From Hordeum vulgare subsp. vulgare (lineage: Eukaryota; Streptophyta; Magnoliopsida; Poales; Poaceae), in NCBI RefSeq assembly GCF_904849725.1, contig NC_058518.1:414043081-414107080 (forward strand): DNA of 64,000 bases. The letters run 5' to 3'. Positions 26,136 through 36,887 of the stretch are shown one piece after another. How positions within the stretch are numbered: position 1 is the first letter of the stretch; each line of letters starts with the position of its first letter. Both the position numbers and the translations under genes were made by a program. The notes beneath the pieces are model-generated. The model saw only the letters and a program-made list of their open reading frames with translations, did no database searches and had not been told where the DNA came from.

Positions 26136-29100
26136 ATGGTTCACGTAGTAGCAACCCTGAATTTCAATACGTTCCTAGGGAAAGCTAAGCTGAAAGATGA
26201 TGGTAGCAACTTTGTAGACTGGGCTCGTAATCTAAGGCTCGTCCTACAAGGTGGGAAAAAGAATTATGTCCTTGATGCAGCGCTAGGAGATGAACCACCC
26301 GCTACTTGTGATCAAGATGTTTTGTACGCTTGGCAAGCACGTAAGGAGGACTACTTAGTAGTTCAATGTGCAGTCTTGTATGACTTACAACCGGGACTTC
26401 AACGATGCTTTGAACGTCATGGAACATATGAGATGTTCCAGGAATTGAAGTTTATCTTTTAGAAGAATGCCCGGATCGAGAGGTATGAGACCTCCGATAA
26501 ATTCTATGCTTGCAAAATGGAGGAGAAATCGTTTGTCAGTGAACATGTGCTCAAAATGTCTGGGTACTCAAACCATCTAGCTGAGCTGGGGATTGAACTC
26601 CCTCAAGAGGCTATCACTGACAGAATTCTTCAATCACTGCCACCTAGGTACAAGAGCTTTGTGTTGAACTATATCATGCAAGGGATGAATAAGTCACCTG
26701 GCGAGTTATTCGCGATGCTGAAAGTCACAGAGTCAGAACTTCGGAAAGAACATCAAGTGTTGATGGTGAATAAGACCGCTGGTTTCAAGAAAAACAGCAA
26801 AGGCAAGAAGGGTAACTCCAAGAAGAGCGGCAAAGCTATTGCTCCTCCGACGAAGAAACCCAAGGCTGGACCTAAGTCGGAAACTAAGTGCTATTATTGC
26901 AAGGGCATGGGTCACTAGAAGCGCAACTGCCCCAACTATTTGGTTGATAAGAAGGCGGCCAACGCCAAACCAGGTATATGCGATATACATGTTATTGATG
27001 TGTACCTAACCAACTCTCGTAGTAGTGCATGGGTATTTGCTACCGATTCTGTTACTCATATTTGCAACTCGAAGCAGGAACTGCGGAATAAACGAAGGCT
27101 CGCGAAGGATGAATTGATGATGCACGTGGGAAATGGTTGCAAGGTTGATGCAATCACCGTCGGCACAGTCTCACTTCAGTTACCATCAGGATTAGTTATG
27201 AAGTTAAATAATTGTTATTTAGTGACTGCATTAAGCATGAACATTATATCTGGATCTTGTTTATTGTGAGACGGTTACTCATTTAAGTTAGAGAATAATG
27301 ATTGTTCTATTTTTATGAGTAATATCTTTTATGGTCATACACCCAATGTGAGGGGTTTGTTCATATTGAATCTTGATTGTGATGACACACATATACATAA
27401 CATTGAGACCAAAAGATGTAGAGTTAACAATGATAGCGCCACCTTTTTGTGGCACTGCCGCTTAGGTCATGTTGGTGTAAAGCGCATGAAGAAACTCCAT
27501 GCTGATGGGCTTTTGGAGTCACTTGATTTCGAATTACTTGACACGTGCGAACCATGCCTCATGGGCAAGATGACTATGACTCCGTTCTTCGGAACAATGG
27601 AGCGTGCAAGTGACTTGTTGGAGATCATACATACTAATGTGTGCGGTCCAATGAGTGTGGAGGCGCGCGGCAGATATCGTTATTTTCTTACCTTCACTGA
27701 TGATTTGAGTAGGTATGGGTATATCTACATGATGAAGCACAAGTCTGAAACGTTTCAAAAGTTCAAGCAATTTCAGAGTGAAGTAGAAAATCATCGTAAC
27801 AAGAAGATCAAGTTCCTACGATCTGATCGAGGGGGCGAATATCTGAGTTTCGAGTTTAGAGCTCACTTAAGACAATGTGGAATCATTTCACAGTTGACAC
27901 CGCCTCGAACACCAGAACGTAATGGTGTGTCCGAACGTCGTAATCGTACTTTGTTAGATATGGTGCGATCTATGATGTCTCTTACCGATTTGCCATTATC
28001 GTTTTGGGGTTATGCATTAGAGAAAACTGCATTCACTTTTAATAGGGCACCATCAAAATACGTTGAGATGACACCATATGAGCTATGCCATGGCAAGAGG
28101 CCAAAGTTGTCGTTTCCTAAAGTTTGGGGATGCGATGCTTATGTCAAAAAGCTTCAGCTGAAAAGCGGAAAAGTGCGTCTTCATAGGTTACCCAAAAGAG
28201 ACAGTTGGGTACACCTTCCATCTCAGATCCGAGAGAAAATTGTTTGTTGTTAAGAACGGAGCTTTTCTTGAGAAGGAATTTCTCTCGAAAGAATTGAGTG
28301 GGAGGAAGATAGAACTTGACGAGGTTGTGGAACCTCTGCTCCCTCTAGATGGTGGCACATGGCAGAGGGAAATCTCTGTCGAGGCAACACCGGTTGAGGA
28401 GGAAGCTAATGATGATGATCATGCATGAGGCTTCGGATCAAGTTATTGTCGGACCTCGCAGGTCGACAAGATCACGTACTGCTCCTGAGTGGTACGAGAA
28501 TCCTGTCTTATCTATCATGTTGTTAGACAAAAATGAGCCTGCGAATTATGAAGAAGCAATGGTGGGCCCAAATTCCAACATATGGTTAGAGGCCATGAAG
28601 TCTGAGATAGGATCTACGTATGAAAACAAAGTGTGGACTTTGGAAGTATTACCTGAAGGTCGTAAGGCTATTCAGAACAAATGGATCTTTAAGAGGAAGA
28701 TGGACGCATACGGTAATGTGACCGTTTATAAAGCCCGACTTGTGGCAAAGGGGTTTTCACAAGTTCAAGGAGTTGACTATGATGAGACATTCTCACCGCT
28801 AGGGATGCTTAAGTCCGTCTGAATCATGTTAGCAATAGCTGCATTTTTCGATTATGAAATCTGGCAGATGGATGTCAAAACGGTGTTCCTTAATGGTTTC
28901 CTTAAGGAAGAGTTGTATATGATCCAACGCAAAGGTTTTGTCGATCCAAAGAATGCTAACGAAGTATGCAAGCTCGAGCGATTCATTTATGGACTGGTGC
29001 AAGCATCTCGGAGTTGGAATAAGCGCTTTGATGAGGTGATCAAGGCGTTTGGGTTTATACAAGTTGTTGGCGAATCTTGTATATACAGTTAAGTGAGTGG

Positions 29101-30105
29101 GAGCTCTGTAGCGTTTCTAATATTATATGTGGATGACATATTGCTCATTGGAAACAATGTGGAGTTTTTAGAGAGCGTAAAGGATTACTTGAACAAACAA
29201 AATTCAATGGAAGACCTAGGAGAAGCTACTTACATATTAGGCATTAAGATCTATAGGGATAGATCGAGGCAGCTAATAGGACTTTCACAAACCACATACC
29301 TTGATAAAGTTTTGAAGAAGTTCAAAATGGAGCAATCCAAGAAGGGGTTCTTGCTAGTGTTACAAGGTATAAAGTTGAGTAAGACTCGGTGTCCAGTAAC
29401 TGCAGAAGATAGAGAGAAGATGAGTACCGTCCCCTATGCTTCAGCCATAGGGTCTATCATGTATGCAATGGTGTGCACAAGACCGGACGTCAGCCTGGCC
29501 ATAAGTATGGCAGGCAGGTTTCAAAGTGATCTAGGAGTGGAACACGAGGCAGCGGTCAAGAATTTTCTAAAGTACCTGAAAAGGACTAAGGAAATGTTTC
29601 TCATTTATGGAGGTGACGAAGAGCTCGTCGTAAAGGGTTATGTCAAAGCAAGCTTTGACACTGATCCGTATGACTCTAAGTATCAAACCGGATACGTATT
29701 TATTCTTAATGGGGGTGCGGTAAGCTGGTGCAGTTCCAAGCAAAGCATCATAGCATATTCTACATGTGAAGCGGAGTACATGGCTGCCTCGGAGGCGGCT
29801 AAGGAGGGTGTCTGGATGAAGCAGTTCATGACGGATCTTGGAGTTGTGCCGAGTGCACTAAATCCAATAACTCTGTTCTATGACAACACTGGTGCCATTG
29901 CTCTAGCCAAGGAACCAAGGTTTCACAAGAAGACCAGACACATCAAACGACGCTACAACCTCATCCGCGACTATGTTGAAGGAGAGGAAATATTTGCAAA
30001 GTGCGCACGGATCTGAATGTTGCAGATCCTCTCACTAAGCCTCTTCCACGAGCAAAGCATGATCAACACCAATATTGTATGGGTGTTAGATTCATTCCAA
30101 TGTAA
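26136..30105 (+). pseudogene. copia gag-pol of B, heavily degenerate
   Basis: The order matches A: gag, a CCHC knuckle (CYYCKGMGH, whose next residue is a stop), protease, integrase, RT with YVDD at 29120-29131, and RNase H. In-frame stops: TAG 26460, TAG 26916 (a Trp in A), TGA 27267 (CGA in A), TGA 28820 (CGA in A) and TAA 29090. Frame changes lie near 28160 (deletion), 28424 (short insertion after gatgatcatg) and 29990. The protease active site D-T-G has become A-T-D, so the catalytic Asp is gone. The start ATG is inferred by alignment with A, and the terminal stop is TAA at 30103. No functional product is expected. Confidence 0.92.
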
Positions 30106-30156
30106 ATCACATAGCAATGTGAGACTAGTTTATTGACTCTAGTGCAAGTGGGAGAC

Positions 30157-30539
30157 TGTTGGAAATATGCCCTAGAGGCAATGAAAAAGTACTCATTACT
30201 ATATTTCCTGTTTCAAGATAATCGTTTATTATCCATTCTATAACTGTATTGAATTAAAGCATATATGCATGTGTGAATATATAGACAAAACAATGTCCCT
30301 AGTAAGCCTCTAGTTGACTAGCCAGTTGATCAAGGATGGTTAAGGTTTTCTGACCATATGCAAGTGTTGTCACTTGATGACTGGATCACATCATTGGGAG
30401 AATGATCTGATGGACAAGACCCAAATTATAAACATAGCATGTGATCGTGTCATTTTGTTGCTATTGTTTTTTGCGTGTCAAATATTCATTCCTATGACCA
30501 TGATATCATGTAACTCACTGACACCGAAGCAATACCTAG
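30157..30539 (+). repeat. 3' LTR of B, left part
   Basis: It starts TGTTGGAAATATGCCC after the purine tract caagtgggagac. It is cut at 30539, after the target site cctag (30535-30539) of element C. Confidence 0.92.
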
Positions 30540-31027
30540 TGTCGTGGTTTTGTCACGGCAGATGTCCTCGTGAAAGGACTTAGTACTGGAGCCATCGCAC
30601 CTTGGTGGCGACTCAAAGGGGTTTAGCGGGAGAGACACGGCGATTTACCCAGGTTCGGCCCCTTGTGAGGAGGTAAAAGCCTACGTCCTGCTTTGGTTTG
30701 TATTGATGTGGTGTCGATTACAAGGAGGGCGTAACTCGCCAAGCCTAACACTCGATGATTTCTAACCTGCCCTCTCCTCCCCTGGGACTCGCCTTTATAT
30801 ACAGGACGAACCCCTAGGGTTTACAAGGGTACTTTCCTTCCTACAAATCATGACCCCTGTGGTCTCTAAGTCGCCGTCTTCCAAAGCTTGGAGACCTTTC
30901 AGAAATCATAAACCGTCATACGACCTTGATCCGGCCTCGACAAGGCCCAAATAATTGTTTGGGTGAATCGCCTGATTGGTAACCCGGCCCAACTAGGGCG
31001 GGTCATTAACAGGTAATATCCCCAACA
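30540..31027 (-). repeat. 3' LTR of element C
   Basis: 488 bp. In plus orientation it reads TGTCGTGG ... CCCCAACA; in the element's own direction it starts TGTTGGGGATATTACC. TATATAAAGG lies on the minus strand at 30801-30792. Confidence 0.93.
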
Positions 31028-31329
31028 TTAGGCCCCAGATTGACTTGAACTTCTTTTTCACGCCAATACTTCCGCTTATTTGAAGGCGATTCATTCCTCA
31101 TTTTTCTTCATACGTCAGAAATTGTAACCCGCCATCTAGCACCGAAAACTCTTTAAGTCGCCAAACCATGTCTTGTTGGCCTCTTCTTATCCCTCGATTT
31201 TCGGGAAGACTGACATAATCCCAACGGATCTTAGTGCATCGTTATCCCAAAATCTTCGGAACGCCTTTATAGCGAATCTTTTTATTCCCCGGCGGTTCCC
31301 GCCTACGGTGCCTCGATTCCAGCACCCGC
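31028..31329. other. Non-coding spacer of C next to its 3' LTR
   Basis: The first bases, read on the minus strand (aatctggggcctaa), form a weak purine tract before the 3' LTR. The rest has no gene in either strand and probably contains the promoter of the antisense gene, with ctgataaatag at 31330-31340 as a TATA-like candidate. Confidence 0.45.
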
Positions 31330-32225
31330 CCTGATAAATAGACGGGGAGGGGGGACAGGACTGGTGCTTCCCACCTACCAGTCTCGTCAATCTCCTCCCC
31401 ATTATCACAACGAGGAAATCTCATCGCCTCCCGAGGGCTCTGCCGCCGACCGTACTTTCCGTCTTCGCCCGAGAAGCTTCGGCGCCGCCTATAGGCCTTC
31501 GCCGTCGTCAAGCTTCGCACTACGGCCAATCCGTCTGCCGCCATTGACCACCGCATCGTCGTCGACCATCTCGCCGTTCGCCACGAACTCCACCGCTGTC
31601 GAAGATCTCTTCGCTCGACGGGACCTCCGTGCTTCTCCAACAACCTCCGTCACCATCGGCCTCTTTCGACCGAAAGCATCAGGTTAGGCCTCCGCCCATT
31701 TAGGAACAGATCCAATCTCCCCTTGAAGCTCCAGTCACTGTCATGTTCTTGATGTTCTTCGCGAGTATGTGTTGCTTACCCTAAACTGATTAGCATAAAT
31801 GTCGACGAGATAGCCAATGCTTTGAATACCTTCATTTATCCGCTCTTACTTGTGAACTGAGAATAAAGTTTCATCAAACGAAGGGCGTCACCTTGCCCTG
31901 GTAATAAATTGCTGCATCCAGCCATTTTTCTCACGTTTTTTCATCTGCGTGGTAGATCCATCATTTACCTACTATTTGCATAAAGCTGTTTGTAGTCTTC
32001 ACACTTTGATGTTTTGAACGAACGTTTCCATGATCTTTAGAACACAGCTCTCGTGAATAGCCAAACTTCGTAAGTCGCCATAGCAACCCAACTCGGCTCT
32101 TTGATATGGCGGGTCAAGCCTTTCCCTCAGTCCATGGACAAATTACTTGGCGAGTTAAATGAACTTATTTCACCCCTTACAGTAGATGTTCGAGGCATGT
32201 AAATTCATACTTTACTTCTTTGTAG
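31330..32225 (+). other. Putative 5' untranslated exon and first intron of the antisense gene
   Basis: A GC- and CT-rich stretch (about 31340-31682) follows a TATA-like ctgataaatag and ends at a splice-donor-like ag|gttag (31682/31683). An AT-richer interval follows, ending tttgtag|c at 32225, one base before the start ATG at 32227. This is the layout of a plant 5' UTR exon plus intron. It is an inference from composition and splice sites only. Confidence 0.4.
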
Positions 32226-32226
32226 C

Positions 32227-35200
32227 ATGGGCACCGTCTTCAAAAGTGACTGGCTTCCTACCAAGGTCAATGAGACCATACTAGCAGACTATGTGAAAAC
32301 GGGCAACTTGGACCCTCAGAATGTTATCGGCTGGCGTACTGGGTTCGGAGAAGATCTTCCCAACCCCAAAAAAGGAGAGATTGTTGTTTTCGTTGGGCAC
32401 CTGGAGCGAGGTTTTAAGCCGCCCGGATCGAAGTTTCTTAGAGACGTCATGGCTTTCACGAACGTCCGCCTCCAGGATCTAGGACCTAACTCCATAAGTA
32501 ACTTATGCCAATTCCAAGTGTTCTGTGAGGCGTATCTGCGGATTGAACCCTCTGTCCCCTTATTTTGACATTTTTTCCATCTGAATTGCCAAACGGAATT
32601 TCACAATGGCCCCAGCCTGGAACTCGGCGGTGTCAATGTCCAACGCCGCAGGGATAGCCCGTTTCCCTCACTCGCCATGCCCAGCCATCCCAAAGGTTGG
32701 GGCGAGTCTTGGTTCTACTGTCAAGAGACCTCTCCTGCAGGCGAAAACAAGCTTCTGGGCTACAGGACAGATCGCCTTCCAACAAACTTTAAGCTTCCAG
32801 ACAAGCTCACCGAGGATGAGGAATGAGAATTCATCCCAGTATTGTCCGAGTTAAAATCCTTGACAAACAACAGCCTTACTAGGGTTGACCTAATCCGCTG
32901 CTGGGTTGAATGGCGCATCCTCCCTCTGAGTCGCCGGGACGGGCTAATGTGCGAATTTTACGGCACCCTAGATCATCCTCAATGTTATTTCCATACGGCT
33001 TTAACAGAAAAGGATATTGTCACCATCATCAAGAAACTGACTGGCGAGCCTCCGAGAAAATGCGGCCAAATCGGCCTCAAACCTTTCTGCAAAATTAATC
33101 CGGCGCCCAAGGTGAGCAAATCTAACCCGCCTTTGGTCTTTACTTCTTATGTTTCACTTGTATTGTGGTTTTTGTAACATATGCTATTTCAGAAAGGCGA
33201 TAAATTTTGGTCCAGGAAACCGAAAAGGCCAGCCATGAAAAATATTAAGCCGCCCTCAAAGAAAACCAAGGGCAAGGGCAAAGCTGCTGTGGCTGAGCCA
33301 TCCGAAGTCGATGAATCTCAAGTCGGCGATGCACTTTCGGAGGTAAAAATCCATCTTCTTTCCACTCGCCATCTACTACTGTTAACCTTTGTATTTATAT
33401 CTCTACCTCTTCTTGAAATAGAATGAAGACAACGAAAGCCAGGAGGACTCTGTTGAGGTAATTTCTGTTTCCTCCGATTCATCTCCTTCTCCACCTAAGC
33501 CGGCCAGGCGAATTTGTGGGAAAGTTCCCTTCTCTCACCCAAATGCTTGTTTGGACCCAAATTTCCTACTGAAGAAAGCACAGCATACTTCAAATCGGAA
33601 GACCCGAAGTCATTCCGGTGATCTGGTGTCCGGCTTACCAGCAACGAACAAGAGGAAACCAAATGAGGTATTTTATGAATAACAATTCCTCATGTTTCTT
33701 TGGATCACGTCTGTAACCCTCCTATATTGTTGACGTATAATTCTTGCAGAACTCTCCTCCTACATCCGGCGACTCAGTGATGTCGACACTTCCACCAATG
33801 ATTCGAGTTCCAGGGTAAGTCTTTTGATAATCTTACTTTGAATCCTGAGGGTAATAAACTTTTCAGTTCCTTAATGCGCTTCTCCCTTCTTTTAGGGCAG
33901 AGGCCAACAAAAGGAAAACCAGCGGATCAACTCCTATCACAACTTCAGAACCCGTCAAAGAATCAGTGCCGATCTAGGACAACCCGGACCAAGGCGAGCC
34001 TGAAAATCAAATGGATCTTCCTGACTCGCCCAAGGAAACAATGGATGCCCCTAAGCCGCCAAGTCCATTAAACGACAGCAGAAGACCCGGATGATGTAGT
34101 TATTACTGGTACCGGCTTCTCTAAGCCGGCGGCAACGGTTTTGTCAAGGCATGTGGCATCCTCCTCTCAGGCCATTCCTGAATCTAGACTCTCCAAGGCT
34201 AAGCTTTCTGAGTATGAAAATCTGGGGTTCAAGGAACTCTGCTCTGGTTTTGCAAGTCGCCTGGAGGCGAGCTATGAGATGGAGAAAAGCCTGCTGCGGA
34301 TGTTAAAAAACAAACACGAGGTAAGTTTTGTTATATTGTATTACTCCCATTAACCCCCAAGGGCCGGGTCATCAGTAAAAAGATGAGCCGGGTCTTGATA
34401 AATTTAAAAAAAAATTGCGACCAGTAACCCCCAAGGGCCTGGTCATCAGTAAAAAGATGAGCCGGGTCTTGATAAGTTTAAAAAAAAACTTTGCGACCAG
34501 TAACCCCCAAGGGCCGGGTCATCAGTAAAAATATGAGCCGGGTCTTGATAAATTTAGAAAAACAAATATGCAACCAGTAACCCCCAAGGGCCGAGTCATC
34601 AGTAAAAAGATGAGTCGGGTCTTGATATTATATAATTTCATCTGAAAAGAAAAAATTATACATTAGCCCCCAAGTGTTAGGGATATTGCTTGCAATAGTT
34701 CTGAGACTTGCCCCTTTTTTGTACTTTCAACAGTAAACTCTCGCTTAGACCGAATCGGCGCTTGGCGATTTAAAAAAAAACTTATCTGGTCAACATGATG
34801 CCCGAGCTAAGTCGGAGGAGAAATATCAATTGGCCTTGGCTGAGCGGGAAAAACTCAAAGTCGATTTGAAAAGAGCTCAAGCTGACCAAGATGCTGCCAT
34901 AAAAAGAGCAGAGAAGGCTGAAGTCAGGCTGGCCAGTGTGCAACAAGAATTGTCCGGCTTAAAGCGTCATATCTCAAACATGACGCAAGCCGTCTTTGGT
35001 AAACTTACTCAAACTTTTGGTCTTTTCTCCCCCCTTTTTTCTTTTCAAATAACTCTTATCATAAGTCGCTGATTATCATGACCCCTTACTCAGGTCCGAG
35101 AGCCGCCAACCTTCAGGAAGATTGTGTGCTGATGCTAAAGGCAATTTACACGCTGACAGAGCAACTGTACACCGGCAGTGTATTAACTGTTAAAGCTGTG

Positions 35201-35725
35201 ATGGGTGCCAAAGAGCCTATAACTTCCATAAAGAAGGTGCTTGGCTGCCTATCCACACTTCCCCCTCAGATTGGCGAGCTAACTCGGTCAGCCGCCTGAA
35301 AGGGTGTTCTGACAGCTTTGAGTCGCTTCTTGGCGTATGCTCCAGAGATCAACCCGGAAGAGGTAGGGGCAGGCTTTCCTCAACTCAAAGACGACAGGTC
35401 AGAATTCGTTGAAGAGGACTATCAACGTGTTGTCAAGGACTCCCGACTGGCAGCAACCCAACTCGCAGCAAGTCTTGATTTATCAAAGTATCAGGCGGCT
35501 TATGACAGCAAAAACAAGAAGGTCAATCCGCCAACCTTCATGACGACCAGCTTAACTCCTCGGCGACCCAAGAACCCGTTTGACTTGGAAGCAGACCTAG
35601 CATCAATCCTGACTGATGAAGATGACTTTGCAGCTCTGGCTAAGTGCAACTCGGTACTGGGCGATTTGCAAATTGAGGTCGGCGAAAGCTCGCAGCAAAA
35701 TGATCCTAAAGCGCCAACAGAATAA
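32227..35725 (+). pseudogene. Antisense intron-containing gene in element C (Transposase_28-like domain)
   Basis: Coding exons inferred from frame and GT-AG sites: 32227-33111, 33193-33342, 33422-33667, 33750-33814, 33896-34320, 34749-34998, 35094-35725. Phases agree at every junction (0, 0, 0, 2, 0, 1), giving about 884 residues. The first exon encodes a conserved block (GEIVVFVGHLERGFKPP, FCEAYLRIEPSVPLF, CWVEWRILPLSRR, LMCEFYG) that I recognise as the domain filed as putative gypsy-type transposon PF04195. Exon 3 is Lys-rich, exon 34749-34998 is a heptad-like charged coiled coil, and the last exon is acidic. It is broken by TGA at 32566, 32824 and 35297, a TAG near 33975 and a frame change near 34075. 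Function is unknown. It overlaps no LTR and lies opposite the element's own transcript. Confidence 0.8.
34350..34640 (+). repeat. Four tandem repeats of about 75 bp in an intron
   Basis: Units contain cagtaacccccaagggcc, gggtcatcagtaaaaagatg and agccgggtcttgata. They start near 34349, 34423, 34498 and 34576 and differ at a few positions. They lie inside the intron 34321-34748 of the antisense gene. Confidence 0.8.
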
Positions 35726-36028
35726 ACCTCATCGATTTGGCCTGAGAGCCATGTAATAGGTCTTTTTCATAAGTCGATATTGTTTTTGTGATACTCTTCA
35801 AAAGAATATTTATATCCCCCCTAAGGCGATTTGAAATATTTGACCTGCCATTTGAGAATCCTTTATGATGCTTAATCCGCCATGGACGAAGTAATTCTGA
35901 TCATCATCCTGACTTAAGCTTTGAAAATATCATATGTGAAACCAAATAAATGATAACAAATATTTTCAAGAGGAATCAGAAAGAAAGGTTTAAAACTTTC
36001 AAGGCTATGCCACAAATAAAAAACAACA
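35726..36028. other. Short AT-rich spacer of C
   Basis: About 300 bp after the antisense stop codon and before the 72-bp repeats; it probably holds the 3' UTR. No gene is seen. Confidence 0.4.
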
Positions 36029-36785
36029 ATTTCGTCGGCTCATATGGTCGCGACAGGATGGGGCGAGTCAAAAAGCTCGAGCACACACCCAAAATGATGG
36101 TTTCGTCGGCTCATAAGGTCGCGACAGGATGGGGCGAGTCAGAAAACTCGAGCACACACCCTAAATGATGGTTTCGTCGGCTCATAAGGTCGCGACAGGA
36201 TGAGGCGAGTCAGAAGCTCGAGCATACACCCAAAATGATGGTTTCGTCGGCTCATAAGGTCGCGATAGGATGAGGCGAGTCAGAAAGCTCGAGCACACAC
36301 CCTAGAATGCAGCTTTCGTCGGCTCATAAGGTCGCAACAGGATGAGGCGAGTCAGAAAGCTCGAGCACACACCCCAAAATGATGATGATTTCGTCGGCTC
36401 ATAAGGTCGCGACAGGATGGGGAGAGTCAGAAAGCTCAAGCGCCACCCTAAAATGAAGGTTTCGTCGGCTCATAAGGTCGCGACAGGATGAGGCGAGTCA
36501 GAAAGCTCGAGCACACACCCCAAAATGCTGATGATTTCGTCGGCTCGTAAGGTTGCGATAGGATGGGGCGATCAGAAAGCTCAAGCGCCACCCTAAAATG
36601 CAGGTTTCGTCGGCTCATAAGGTCGCGACAGGATGAGGCGAGTCAGAAAGCTCGAGCACACACCCCAAAATGCTGATGATTTCGTCGGCTCATAAGGTCG
36701 CGACAGGATGGGGCGAATCAGAAAGCTCAAGCACCACCCTAAGATGATGATTCTGTCGGCTCATAAGGTCGCAACAGGATGATAA
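36029..36785. repeat. Eleven tandem repeats of about 72 bp in element C
   Basis: Units begin tttcgtcggctcataagg and continue tcgcgacaggatgg, gagtcagaaagctc and gagcacacaccc. Starts lie near 36029, 36102, 36171, 36241, 36312, 36388, 36460, 36533, 36603, 36679 and 36751. Neighbouring units differ slightly, with two alternating endings. The array fills the gap between the integrase stop and the antisense gene; Tat/Ogre elements often carry such arrays here. Confidence 0.9.
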
Positions 36786-36887
36786 AAATTGTTCTTTTAA
36801 TGAAGAAGCCCCCAAGTCAGGGAGTATATTCAACTTTATTGCTTTATAATGAAACTGAAAAACTTACAAAATGTAGATCTTAAGAGC

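Noticed and set aside
31242..31687. Arg/Ser-rich frames on both strands near the antisense gene start
   Set aside because: They are GC-rich frames in the presumed 5' UTR; no domain, and the better start is the ATG at 32227.
36029..36785. Regular repeats that could suggest a CRISPR-like array
   Set aside because: Units are contiguous tandem copies without unique spacers, inside a plant retrotransposon.
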